DNA of 33,848 bases, taken from NCBI GenBank assembly GCA_945836135.1, contig CAMAKT010000005.1, forward strand, positions 1-33,848. Direction: 5' to 3'. The notes beneath the pieces are model-generated. The model ran no database searches. It was not told the origin of the DNA and worked only from the letters and a program-made list of their open reading frames with translations. The translations under genes and the position numbers were made by a program. Of the stretch, positions 1 to 9,359 are shown one piece after another (position 1 is the stretch's first letter; every line of letters begins with the position of its first letter). Origin of the DNA: an uncultured Clostridia bacterium. Its GTDB lineage: Bacteria; Bacillota; Clostridia; Lachnospirales; Lachnospiraceae.

Positions 1-36
1 TAAAACTTAAAATCTTTAAAAAAATATTTTTTTTAC

Positions 37-65
37 TTGCAAATTGTATAAATATCTGTTATTAT
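37..65 (+). promoter_or_regulatory. Sigma-A-like promoter of rpmB (TTGCAA - 17 nt - TATTAT)
   Basis: TTGCAA at 37-42, 17-nt spacer, TATTAT at 60-65, upstream of a strong RBS (gaggagg) and rpmB ATG. Confidence 0.6.
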
Positions 66-117
66 AACTGTTGTTGTCAGCCGAGTAGGCATTATTAAGC
101 TTTGAGGAGGTGCAATC

Positions 118-303
118 ATGGCAAAGTGTGCTGTTTGTGATAAGGGTGCTCATTTTGGACTCAAGGTAAGTCACTCTAACAGAAAGTCAAACAAGATGTG
201 GAAGTCAAACATTAAGTCCGTTAAAGTTATGACAACTGCTGGTCCAAGAAAGATGTATGTATGTACTTCTTGCTTAAGATCCGGTTTAGTAACCAGAGCG
301 TAG
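118..303 (+). CDS. rpmB: 50S ribosomal protein L28
   Basis: 61 aa MAKCAVCDKGAHFGLKVSHSNRKSNKMWKSNIK..., L28 signature with two CxxC pairs (CAVC, CTSC); RBS gaggagg. Confidence 0.97.
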   Translation: MAKCAVCDKGAHFGLKVSHSNRKSNKMWKSNIKSVKVMTTAGPRKMYVCTSCLRSGLVTRA

Positions 304-325
304 TCATATAAGTTTGATATTAATT

Positions 326-358
326 AAGCCCCGGAGTTTCTCCGAGGCTTCTTTATTT
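326..358. terminator. Bidirectional intrinsic terminator between rpmB and the convergent small ORF
   Basis: AAGCCcCGGAG TTT CTCCGaGGCTT followed by CTTTATTT; T-rich on the other side too. Confidence 0.8.
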
Positions 359-496
359 GCATCCGCAGAACAGATTGTACCCTAACAACATCAGAAGGAT
401 AATTATCACTATTCCGATAAATATATTTTCAATAAGCAGCCCTATTATCATTCCCACCGCTATCCAGAACATCATAAAACCAATTACCTTAATCAC
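353..496 (-). CDS. Small hydrophobic (membrane) protein, 47 aa, not in the supplied ORF track
   Basis: GTG start with GGAGG 8 nt upstream; translation MIKVIGFMMFWIAVGMIIGLLIENIFIGIVIIILLMLLGYNLFCGCK*; ends next to a terminator hairpin. Confidence 0.75.
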   Translation of the reverse strand: MIKVIGFMMFWIAVGMIIGLLIENIFIGIVIIILLMLLGYNLFCGCK

Positions 497-541
497 AGGG
501 CTTTCCTCCGGCCAACCGCTGCTCTGTTATATTATATGCAA

Positions 542-563
542 CAGGAATAAAAATTTATTCCTG
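542..563 (-). terminator. Hairpin downstream of the GH2 gene (possible terminator)
   Basis: CAGGAATAA-AAAT-TTATTCCTG inverted repeat just past the GH2 stop; weak U tract. Confidence 0.4.
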
Positions 564-595
564 CGGGAATGAAATTCTATTCTTCTTTCGTGTAT

Positions 596-2407
596 TTATT
601 TTTTATATTCAAAATCAGGTATCTTGCCCCATCTTTCCCTGAAATAATGTGCTGCAAGCTTAGGCTTTCTGTCCCTTGTAAACAGGCCCTTCTTATTACC
701 CTGTACACGCAACAGGCTTTGGCTGGTGGCAAAATCGGCAAAATTCCATACCTGTTCGCCGATTACAAAATCACATTCATCCAGCGCCGCATTATTCATT
801 TTATAAAAGTCCACCTGATACTCCTCGGTATACATAACCGGTGTAGTATCATGGAACCCCATAACGGTATCTGCGCCGTACTCAGTAAACATTACCGGTT
901 TTCCAAGAGTTCCCCATTTCTCAAGTTCATTCATCAATGCCTGCTTCGGTCCCTCTAAGTCAGGCCCTCCGAAATACCAGCCATAATATCTGTTAAGACA
1001 TATTACATCGCTGAGCTTCGCCGAGACATCAGTTTCCGGTGTTGTTCCCATCTGTACACTTACAAGGGTGCAGGGACGTTTCTGCGGGTCAAGCTCTCTG
1101 GCAAGCTCATACAGCGGTTCAAAATATTCGTACGCCCCCGCAGAAACAGAATCCGGTTCATTTGCTATACTCCACATAACCACGCAGGCATGATTTTTGT
1201 CTCTGGCAATCATATCCCGGATAACCTCCTTGTGATGTTCAAAGGTCTTGATTCCATGCTCCTTATCAAAGGTTCCTACCTTCTGACCGTTGAAATTGGC
1301 TCCGCCTCCGAAAGCAAAATTAATTCCCACGGCAGGCGTCTCATCAATCACCACAATTCCCTCCCTGTCGCAAAGACGCATCATCTCTTCGCTGTACGGA
1401 TAATGGCTTGTGCGGAAGCTGTTGGCATTCTGCCATTTCATAAGTGAAATATCCTTGCAGTTCATTGGCATATTCACCCCCCTGCCATTCGGAAAGGTAT
1501 CCTCGTGCTTTCCATATCCCTTAAAATAAAAAGGCTTTCCGTTAATCAGAAAATGTGTGCCCTCCACCTTTACTGTTCTTATTCCGTAAGGAAGCACATA
1601 CTCATCCTCTCCGTAGGTAATTCTGGCTTCATAAAGATACGCCTTAAGCGGCTGCCATAATACAGGATTTTCCACCGTAAGCACACCTGTAAGTCCACGA
1701 GACTGTGCAACAAGCTTACCCGCCTCGTCATAAAGTCCGATACTACACCCGGCATCTCCGTTTGCTTTGACTTCATATCCAATTTCCGCTTTTCCATCCT
1801 CTGACAGTTTCGTCGTAAGTGAAACATCCTCCATATAACTCCATGGTGTTGTATAGAGCTTTACAGGACGTGTTATTCCGCAATAGTTAAAGAAATCGAA
1901 ATTAGGGTTGTTGGCAGGTTTCACCCCAACAGCCGGTGCTTCACCGAACATTCCGCCCAGCATATTGGACTTTCCGCCTACCGGAAGTGTTGTATAATCG
2001 ATTATATTCCCTACAGCAACGGTAAGCAGATTATATCCTGACACTGCCTTGTCATTAATCTCCACCTCGAAGGGCAGATATCCGCCCTTATGCTCACATA
2101 TAAGCCCACCATTTAAATATACCTTTGCTTCGTTGGTAACTGCCTCAAAGCGCAGTACCATACGCTGACTTGTAAGAGCCTCCGGAACATAAAAATCTTT
2201 CTGATAAAATACCCATCCATAATGATCTCTGAAGCCAATTCCTTCCTTGATATCATTGTAAGAGGACGGAACCGGCATGGTCATGGTATCCGTCATAATA
2301 TTCTTATACCATTCATTTTTAAATCCATTACCATCATCAAGTTTAAAGTTCCATACACCGCTAAGATCACATACCACTCTTGAGCTGCTCATAATCGGAT
2401 ATAACAT
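596..2407 (-). CDS. uidA: Beta-glucuronidase, glycoside hydrolase family 2
   Basis: 603 aa; GH2 architecture; WSIANEPDS acid/base region, LNRYYGWYFGG, FTEYGAD nucleophile region, NKKG (NxK) motif near C-term typical of glucuronidases; RBS AAGGAGG. Confidence 0.9.
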   Translation of the reverse strand: MLYPIMSSSRVVCDLSGVWNFKLDDGNGFKNEWYKNIMTDTMTMPVPSSYNDIKEGIGFRDHYGWVFYQKDFYVPEALTSQRMVLRFEAVTNEAKVYLNGGLICEHKGGYLPFEVEINDKAVSGYNLLTVAVGNIIDYTTLPVGGKSNMLGGMFGEAPAVGVKPANNPNFDFFNYCGITRPVKLYTTPWSYMEDVSLTTKLSEDGKAEIGYEVKANGDAGCSIGLYDEAGKLVAQSRGLTGVLTVENPVLWQPLKAYLYEARITYGEDEYVLPYGIRTVKVEGTHFLINGKPFYFKGYGKHEDTFPNGRGVNMPMNCKDISLMKWQNANSFRTSHYPYSEEMMRLCDREGIVVIDETPAVGINFAFGGGANFNGQKVGTFDKEHGIKTFEHHKEVIRDMIARDKNHACVVMWSIANEPDSVSAGAYEYFEPLYELARELDPQKRPCTLVSVQMGTTPETDVSAKLSDVICLNRYYGWYFGGPDLEGPKQALMNELEKWGTLGKPVMFTEYGADTVMGFHDTTPVMYTEEYQVDFYKMNNAALDECDFVIGEQVWNFADFATSQSLLRVQGNKKGLFTRDRKPKLAAHYFRERWGKIPDFEYKK

Positions 2408-2419
2408 ATATTTTCCTCC

Positions 2420-3817
2420 TTATTTACCGTTGTCTCCGGCTCTTTGTTTTAATATGCGTACATTTTCCTCCACCCTTTTTTTGTTCAGTGGATAGAGAAA
2501 TACCATGGATATGGCAAGCAATACAAAGCTGATTGCCGGCACAAGACAGGTGATATCATATATTCTGTTTACAACAACTGTGTCAAATGCCGTCTCCGTA
2601 CTGTAGCCAATCATGGATAAAAACAGACCCGTAAGTCCCGATGCGCCTGCCTGTCCCAGCTTCCGGGCAAAAGAATACACTGAGTATATTGTTCCGTCCG
2701 AACGGCTGCCTGTTCTTACCTGGGTATCATCTATCACATCTGTAATCATAGCCCAGCTAATCAGCATAAATATTGCCATTCCTATATAAGACACCGAATA
2801 CAATGCTACCCACACCCATACGTTTTTTGTATGAATGATATAGGCAATAATCAGTGCTCCGGCACTAATAATTGCTCCGATAATTGACAGTTCTTTCTTA
2901 CCGGTTGCCGTGGCAAGAGGAACAATAAATGGTGCAAGTGCCAGAGTTATCACTGTTCCGAGAACTGCCACAAGAGACATTGCCTGTATATTTCCAAAAT
3001 AATTCGGATAAATATATGAGCCCATATTGCTGAGTGAAAGCTGTGCAAGCAGCATAAGCAATGCGCTGACAACTATTCCTATAAGTGCACGGTTCTGTAC
3101 AAGACTTTTAAGCAGCTCGGTAAGTGAAAAACGCCCTTTGATTGTGTCAACTTTTATTCTCTCGGTAGTCATAAAATAGCACAGAAAATAACAGATAACA
3201 GCCCCCACCGAGCAGGCAGCTGCCGCCACTGCCATACGGGTTCCGGATATCTGCATATTGCCTGCCGCATCGGTATAGTACACAATCTGTGGAAGCCCCG
3301 CTCCGATTACAAGGCTTGCAAGGGCTGCACCGATACTGCGCCAGTTTGATAAAGATGCCCTGTCCTTTGGTTCACCGGATATTGCAGATGCCATGGAGCC
3401 GTAAGGGATATTTACAGCTGTATAAAACACACTTCCCCAGAGCAGGTAAGTAAAAAACATCCAGAATATTTTAAAACCCAGCGACATATTTCTAAACCAT
3501 ACCGCGTACATAAGAAATGACGCTAATGCCACCGGTCCGCTTATCTTTAAAAGCCATGGGGCAAATTTACCTCTAGGCCCGCTTGGGCTTCTGTCTACAA
3601 TCTGTCCCATTGTCACATCCGTAAATGCATCCACAAATCTTGCAACCATCATCATTGTACCCACAATTCCTGCGGATACGCCCATGATATCAGTATAAAA
3701 TTTTAATAAAAAAGTGGAAGATAAGATAAAAGTGAAATCGTTGCCAAAATCACCAAACATATAGCCAAGCTTATCATAAAGCCCAAATGGCTTTGTTTCT
3801 TTATGTTTGTCCGACAT
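2420..3817 (-). CDS. Glycoside-pentoside-hexuronide (GPH) family cation symporter, probably for glucuronides
   Basis: MSDKHKETKPFGLYDKLGYMFGDFGNDFTF..., GPH/MelB-like start; multiple TMs; directly upstream of the GH2 gene. ATG at 3817 preferred (AAGGAGG upstream) over the ORF-track start. Confidence 0.85.
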   Translation of the reverse strand: MSDKHKETKPFGLYDKLGYMFGDFGNDFTFILSSTFLLKFYTDIMGVSAGIVGTMMMVARFVDAFTDVTMGQIVDRSPSGPRGKFAPWLLKISGPVALASFLMYAVWFRNMSLGFKIFWMFFTYLLWGSVFYTAVNIPYGSMASAISGEPKDRASLSNWRSIGAALASLVIGAGLPQIVYYTDAAGNMQISGTRMAVAAAACSVGAVICYFLCYFMTTERIKVDTIKGRFSLTELLKSLVQNRALIGIVVSALLMLLAQLSLSNMGSYIYPNYFGNIQAMSLVAVLGTVITLALAPFIVPLATATGKKELSIIGAIISAGALIIAYIIHTKNVWVWVALYSVSYIGMAIFMLISWAMITDVIDDTQVRTGSRSDGTIYSVYSFARKLGQAGASGLTGLFLSMIGYSTETAFDTVVVNRIYDITCLVPAISFVLLAISMVFLYPLNKKRVEENVRILKQRAGDNGK

Positions 3818-3858
3818 GATAACCTCCTTATAGCACAACACTATGAGATTATCATGTC
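3813..3858 (-). promoter_or_regulatory. Inverted repeat enclosing the RBS/start codon of the symporter gene
   Basis: GACATGATAA (3813-3822) and TTATCATGTC (3849-3858) are perfect reverse complements; the loop contains AAGGAGG. Confidence 0.6.
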
Positions 3859-3909
3859 CTTTGGCTGACTAATTATTCATAAGAATATTGAATTATGATG
3901 AGAAATACT

Positions 3910-4596
3910 CTATTCATTTGTGGCATCACCGTTACCGCTTATCGGAATAACCGATCCCAGGTATGTCGGCTGCGGTTTGACAATAGCCATTACAAAATCC
4001 TTGCTTCTGGCTAAAACCTCTCGCAAATCACGTTTATACTGTCCTGCATAATCACGCAGGTCGGCGGATACCCCATAAGCCTCCAGCCCTAACTTCTCCG
4101 CGATATAGAGTGCACGATACAGATGGTACTCCTGAGTTACAATAAGAACCTTTTTTGCCTGAAAAACATCCTTAGCCCGGTATATGCTCTCATATGTGGA
4201 AAAACCGGCATGATCCATGAAAACGTCCTCAGAGGCAATTCCCTCAGCCACGGCATACCGTTTCATGGTTCCAACCTCATTATAATTGGCCTTTCCGTGA
4301 TCTCCGCTCATTATAATCTTAGGAGCTGCCCCTGCTTTATACAGGTAAACTCCTGTCAATATACGGTCAAAAAGCATATTGCTCGGTGTTCCGTCAGGCT
4401 TTACCGACGCACCGAGCACAAGTATACAGTCAATATTTTCAAGCTCTGCTGCAGCTTCAATACTTAATATTCTGCTTCTTGTATGTGTCACAACATATTC
4501 GCTTACTCCCAGCAACATAAGAACACAGAACACCGCTAACCCGCAGCAGATTATTAAAAAGCTTTTAAATCTCTTTTTATGCTTTATTTCTGACAT
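3910..4596 (-). CDS. YdcF/SanA-like membrane-anchored DUF218 protein
   Basis: N-terminal TM, then CILVLGASVKPDGTPSNMLFDRILTGVYLYKAG...KIIMSGDHG, ...VTQEYHLYRALYIAEKLG typical of the DUF218/SanA family. Confidence 0.85.
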   Translation of the reverse strand: MSEIKHKKRFKSFLIICCGLAVFCVLMLLGVSEYVVTHTRSRILSIEAAAELENIDCILVLGASVKPDGTPSNMLFDRILTGVYLYKAGAAPKIIMSGDHGKANYNEVGTMKRYAVAEGIASEDVFMDHAGFSTYESIYRAKDVFQAKKVLIVTQEYHLYRALYIAEKLGLEAYGVSADLRDYAGQYKRDLREVLARSKDFVMAIVKPQPTYLGSVIPISGNGDATNE

Positions 4597-6245
4597 TTTA
4601 TATACTCCGAAAGTTCGTTTTTCTTTATAGGCTTTGAATAAAAATAGCCTTGATAATATGTAGCATTCTGCGGACGAAGAAAATCCCCAACGGACTTCGT
4701 CTCAATACCCTCTATGCAGGTCTTAATATTCATCTGCTTGGCTATATTGAGTATATTATTCACAATAATCTGGTCAACAGTACTGTTCTCAACATTGCGT
4801 ATAAATGACATATCAAGCTTAAGTTCGTCAATCGGCATCGACCTTAACAGATTGAGCGCTGACGCTCCGGTTCCGAAATCATCAAGCGACACCTTAATTC
4901 CGTGTTTATGGAAAAAGTCTGCCATATCATTGAGCAAATCATAGTCAAGGTGTCTGCATCTCTCTGTAAGTTCCACAATTAAGTCCTGAGGTGGGAAACC
5001 GGATTCCGTGATAATTTCCATGACATCAGAAGTAAACTCTTTTCTCTCAAGCTGTGATGCAGATATATTGACATTGAGAATAAGCTCAGGGTGGGTCTGC
5101 TTAAGGACCTTCATTTCGCTAATAGCTGTTCTGAAAATCCACAATCCTAACTCATAGAATACAACATCCGTCTCCAGCCAGGGAATAAACATTCCCGGAG
5201 GGACATCTCCGTAGTCGTCATTCCTCCATCTGAGCAGTGCCTCAGCTCCGGCAACCTTGCCTGTTTCAACATCCACAAGAGGCTGGTACACAATATAAAA
5301 TCCTTTACAGCCATTCAGAATATCTTTATGTATTGCAGACAAAAGCTTAAATCGATCTCCAAAGTCCTTATCTTCCTGATCAAAAAAGACAAGTTCACCA
5401 TGTTTCTCTTCTTTTGAAATGGACAACGAATAAGTAAGACTGCTCTTTATGCTGATGACTGTACCCTTGTATTCCGGCGTAATAATAAAAGCACCTGCAT
5501 ATATGGAAATAGGCATAATCTCACCGTTCACCGTGAAATTATACTGCATATACTTCTGCAGTCTGTTATAGTATTCCTCCATCTGCTCGTGGGTGCACTT
5601 TCTTGGAAGAACAATGGCAAATTTAGCCCCGCCCAGCCTGTATACATAACCTGCCGTTTTTGTTGCGCCAATAAGTGACTGCGCAAATGCACGAAGAACG
5701 TCATTACCTAGTTTGTATCCGTAAAGAACATTCAGATGCTCAAACTGCTTGATACCTATTTTCAAAACCGCAGCATCGTCATGATTGTTAAGAATGCCCT
5801 GAAGTCTTGAAACAAAAGAAGAATCACTGTGCAGTCCTGTAATAGAATCAATATCATCCTCAATCCCATGGTTGATAATGGTTCCTGCAAACAAATCAGG
5901 ATCCCCGTCCTTACCATGTATGATAATAGCTCTGCAGGTAACAAGGATATAATCACCGTAACGATTTTTTATATGATATTCAAATTCCTGACTATCTGTA
6001 TGCCTGTTCCAGATTTTTTCAAAAGACTTCCTATATGAAGCTAAATCTTCCGGATATATTCTGCTCTCCCATTGTTCGGAAGCATCGGTCATATATTCGC
6101 CAGATAAAGCAAAATCATCCACTGCATTCTTAGACCACCTAGAAACGCCGGTGGTCATGTTACACAAAAAGGAATAAGTTCTTGCATTTGTAATAGAAGA
6201 AATCTCAAAAGTTCGGTCCTCTAATCCGGTTTTATCAAACTCCAT
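4584..6245 (-). CDS. PAS - degenerate GGDEF - EAL protein (c-di-GMP phosphodiesterase candidate)
   Basis: GGDEF position reads GGAKF; EAL domain with GAEALLRW, NVNISASQL, ELTE, DDFGTGASALNLLRSMPIDELKLD. Confidence 0.9.
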   Translation of the reverse strand: MEFDKTGLEDRTFEISSITNARTYSFLCNMTTGVSRWSKNAVDDFALSGEYMTDASEQWESRIYPEDLASYRKSFEKIWNRHTDSQEFEYHIKNRYGDYILVTCRAIIIHGKDGDPDLFAGTIINHGIEDDIDSITGLHSDSSFVSRLQGILNNHDDAAVLKIGIKQFEHLNVLYGYKLGNDVLRAFAQSLIGATKTAGYVYRLGGAKFAIVLPRKCTHEQMEEYYNRLQKYMQYNFTVNGEIMPISIYAGAFIITPEYKGTVISIKSSLTYSLSISKEEKHGELVFFDQEDKDFGDRFKLLSAIHKDILNGCKGFYIVYQPLVDVETGKVAGAEALLRWRNDDYGDVPPGMFIPWLETDVVFYELGLWIFRTAISEMKVLKQTHPELILNVNISASQLERKEFTSDVMEIITESGFPPQDLIVELTERCRHLDYDLLNDMADFFHKHGIKVSLDDFGTGASALNLLRSMPIDELKLDMSFIRNVENSTVDQIIVNNILNIAKQMNIKTCIEGIETKSVGDFLRPQNATYYQGYFYSKPIKKNELSEYIKCQK

Positions 6246-6285
6246 GTCAATCGCCTCTCAAAGTAGAAAAATCAACTAATTATAG

Positions 6286-6687
6286 TTACTCTTCCGTCAT
6301 ACTCTTAATTGCCTCGTCGACGGCATCATCCTTCTTATTTCTCTTACCGGAAGCAATGGATGAAACCTTATCCACCATATCCGGCACCATGTCAAGGATC
6401 TTTGTGATGGTATCCTGATTCTTGACATTCACAAGACGTGTCTGTCCATTCTGAATTACAAGCACTGCGCTTGGTGACAGCTTAGCTCCAAGACCGCCGC
6501 CTGCATTGTTCTTGGTATCCCCGGAAAAAGCTCCGGCGCCGACTCCAAACGCCACATCAACAAGAGGAACGATAATTGTATCATTGACCGTCACTGCATC
6601 TCCCACAACCGTCTTTGCACTGACAAAGCTGTCCATGCCCGCAAAGAGTGATTCCACTGTTGAATTGAATTTTGTATTTTCTGCCAT
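6286..6687 (-). CDS. gerW: GerW (YtfJ) family sporulation protein
   Basis: 133 aa with VVGDAVTVNDTIIVPLVDVAFGVGAGAF...GGGLGAKLSPSAVLVIQNG, family-typical. Confidence 0.9.
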   Translation of the reverse strand: MAENTKFNSTVESLFAGMDSFVSAKTVVGDAVTVNDTIIVPLVDVAFGVGAGAFSGDTKNNAGGGLGAKLSPSAVLVIQNGQTRLVNVKNQDTITKILDMVPDMVDKVSSIASGKRNKKDDAVDEAIKSMTEE

Positions 6688-6696
6688 AATAACCTC

Positions 6697-7539
6697 CTAA
6701 TTCTTTAATATATGAATTATTTTCTTAACATCTTTATTAAAATATACCCTCAGAGCAATAAAAATTAATTTTCCTAACAGTATCCTTCCCTTGAAGCCAC
6801 AGTCAGCTTCCAATACCTTCTCATCCCACACCGGAGTAATATTGATTACAAGATTCGTCGCAGCGCGCACAACCGCCGCCGCTCCTAAAAGTTCTCCAAG
6901 GAGTGCCGGGTCATCAAGTCCAAGCTTAAGATTAATCACATGGCTTCCAGGAAGAATATGGCGTAGCAATACCTTAAGCTGTCTCATAAGAAAAGAAAGC
7001 ACTGAACGATTTTCTTTCAACATCGCCACAACAGACTTGACACTTTCCATTATACCACCGGATTTGTCTTTTGTGTGAAAATTTTTATTTTTTTTGTCTT
7101 TTTTTTCAGATTTTGGATTTCTTTTTTCAGGTTGTCTGTCTTTTGTCCGATGCACATCAGTTTCAGACTGCATTTTAGGTTCAGACTTTATTGGCAGTCC
7201 AGGCTGTAAATCCTGCTGCAAAATGCTATCCGTATCTGTCCTCTGTTCTTCAATGCGTTTGTTTTGCTGCTTGTCATCCTTACCGGACAGCTTAAACCAC
7301 AAAGCCCTTATATCTGTCGAGCTTTCCTTGCCGACCATTTCAAATCTCACCCTGAGTGCATGCAACAGGTAAGTTATCCTTGCCGTGACCTTAACTTCAC
7401 CTTTATACTGTACATTTATATTATATCTAATCGGAACAAACAAAAGCAGACAAACCACAAGCAATACTATTCCAAGAATTACCAGAAGAACAATGCCGAT
7501 AAACTTTAGAATCCATAATAAAATATTAAGTAAAAGCAC
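6697..7539 (-). CDS. DUF2953-type membrane protein
   Basis: N-terminal TM, Lys/Glu-rich linker, then GSHVINLKLGLDDPALLGELLGAAAVVRA...; next to gerW as in many Clostridia. Confidence 0.75.
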   Translation of the reverse strand: MLLLNILLWILKFIGIVLLVILGIVLLVVCLLLFVPIRYNINVQYKGEVKVTARITYLLHALRVRFEMVGKESSTDIRALWFKLSGKDDKQQNKRIEEQRTDTDSILQQDLQPGLPIKSEPKMQSETDVHRTKDRQPEKRNPKSEKKDKKNKNFHTKDKSGGIMESVKSVVAMLKENRSVLSFLMRQLKVLLRHILPGSHVINLKLGLDDPALLGELLGAAAVVRAATNLVINITPVWDEKVLEADCGFKGRILLGKLIFIALRVYFNKDVKKIIHILKN

Positions 7540-7542
7540 AGA

Positions 7543-7929
7543 CTACACCTCCGTATCAGAGGAAATAGTCCCCTGCCCTTTTCCGATGTCGGTATAGTCA
7601 GATTCATAGAAGCCAAGATATGTCCGTATATTAAAATTATTCCCGGATTTATACATCCCATCCACAAGTCCTGTTACAATATCCATAGCCTCTTCACGTC
7701 CCTTGGCTATACCTACAACATATTTGTCTTTTCCGTCAAAGTGGGACTGCTTAAGGGTGACTGAACGATAAATGTCTAGGATATTGCTATCCCTGCTTTC
7801 AGGCAGAGTAAGCACAAACACATCCGGCTCCGGCTTGCCCTTTTCGAGCCGGTGAATAAGGCGTGACTTACTCTTGGCAGCCTTTTCTCCACAATATAGC
7901 TTTTCATACCAGATATAATGCACGCCCAT
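7543..7929 (-). CDS. Conserved-looking hypothetical protein
   Basis: 128-aa ORF in a tightly packed same-strand cluster (4 nt from next gene); ends in TAG. Confidence 0.7.
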   Translation of the reverse strand: MGVHYIWYEKLYCGEKAAKSKSRLIHRLEKGKPEPDVFVLTLPESRDSNILDIYRSVTLKQSHFDGKDKYVVGIAKGREEAMDIVTGLVDGMYKSGNNFNIRTYLGFYESDYTDIGKGQGTISSDTEV

Positions 7930-7949
7930 ACTCCGCCTCCGTTCTTTAT

Positions 7950-9356
7950 TTATTCATTCATAATATCAAGCATAAGCTTCATGCAGGCCTTCCTCTCGGC
8001 TTCATCACTGCACTGGCCAAGTGCCACATGAACATATTTTCTTATTTCTTCAAGATTATTAAAGAACACCGGCAGACTGCTCAAAATGCCGGCCATAACT
8101 CCACGGTTAAATACGCGGTCATGCTCCTTGAAAAACTGTGTCAGTTCTTCAGTCAGCTCGTCGCATTTACGGTTAATATATGCTTCATCTGCTGAAACTG
8201 CCTCTGCCTTCTCCGTCTCAAGCTTCATAAAGCTGCTTCCTGAACATAGAAGTTCCATCTTAAAAAGTCTCTCATATGTATCTTTCATTCCCAGCTTCTG
8301 AACCTTATCCATGTATGAATTGTGGACATCGTCGAGGGCATAGCTTTCACCGGATAGCTGCATTGACAGCTTTTCCTGAACTCCCTCAATGGCAGAAAAA
8401 CTATCAAAGTTCTCCTCTGCCGGAAGCATCCTGTCCTCAACAGCATCAACAGCCTCAGTAATAATCTTCAGGCAATGCTCCTTATCGGCACTGTCAACAA
8501 GTGCATCATTGACAGACAGAAGCACAGTATATGCATTGTTGACCGCATCCATCAAAAGTACATAAATATCCGTTACGGACACTACATACTCACTCGCCTC
8601 CGCAAGAGCCTGTACAGCCTTGTCATACTCCTCCTCAGTCATATCCGTGTAGGAAAAGCTCTCAAGCTCTCTTATGCTGTCCGCCAGCTCCTCAAATGCA
8701 GTGCCAAACTGTTCCGGCGTATATAACATGGATACTGAGCGAAGCATATAGATAAAATCCTCCACTGAATTAACATCCGCACCCTTATATATGGTGAAGG
8801 CTTCATGCAATAGCTCAAAAAATTTGTTTTTCGACAAACGCATTGGAAGCTGTCCCACAACCTGACCAATCTTCATATTGACCACAGTGTTGTCCTTGTC
8901 CGATGAAATATAATTAATTATATCCTTCTCAAACTTATCATCATAATAATCCGGATTAACATCACATTCCTTATAATTATATTCAATTCGGTTCAATACA
9001 TACTCATAAATGGAGAAACGATCAGCATAAGCTGTCAGCACATCCATTCGAGCAATAAGCTCCTCGCGCAGCGCATCAATCTCTGTTAAGGCACAATCCA
9101 CGTTCTCACGCGACGGTGCTCCCTGCATAATTCCTTTCCTTAATATCTGGACAAGCCTATCTGCATAACTTTCAACAAGCCTGTTATAGCCGCCATCTTC
9201 ACCGTACACCTCAGAAAATGTATACAGATTGAGTGCAAGCTCAACATATCCTATTCTACCGTAAAGTGAATTCAGTCCTGCGGCATATCGGGACAGATTG
9301 CTCTCCACATTCTTACCCTTTGCAAGCTCTGCCGCAATATTACTAAGTTCTGCCAT
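7950..9356 (-). CDS. Hypothetical protein, 468 aa, predicted mostly helical
   Basis: Long ORF packed 3 nt from lysA; no family recognised. Confidence 0.85.
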   Translation of the reverse strand: MAELSNIAAELAKGKNVESNLSRYAAGLNSLYGRIGYVELALNLYTFSEVYGEDGGYNRLVESYADRLVQILRKGIMQGAPSRENVDCALTEIDALREELIARMDVLTAYADRFSIYEYVLNRIEYNYKECDVNPDYYDDKFEKDIINYISSDKDNTVVNMKIGQVVGQLPMRLSKNKFFELLHEAFTIYKGADVNSVEDFIYMLRSVSMLYTPEQFGTAFEELADSIRELESFSYTDMTEEEYDKAVQALAEASEYVVSVTDIYVLLMDAVNNAYTVLLSVNDALVDSADKEHCLKIITEAVDAVEDRMLPAEENFDSFSAIEGVQEKLSMQLSGESYALDDVHNSYMDKVQKLGMKDTYERLFKMELLCSGSSFMKLETEKAEAVSADEAYINRKCDELTEELTQFFKEHDRVFNRGVMAGILSSLPVFFNNLEEIRKYVHVALGQCSDEAERKACMKLMLDIMNE

Positions 9357-9359
9357 AAT

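Noticed and set aside
357-572. 71-aa + strand ORF downstream of rpmB
   Set aside because: Antisense to the 47-aa minus-strand frame that has a proper RBS; begins inside the rpmB terminator region.
7080-7125. T-rich tract resembling a phase-variable homopolymer
   Set aside because: It encodes the Lys-rich linker (SEKKDKKNKN) of the DUF2953 protein; the runs are interrupted and the reading frame is intact.
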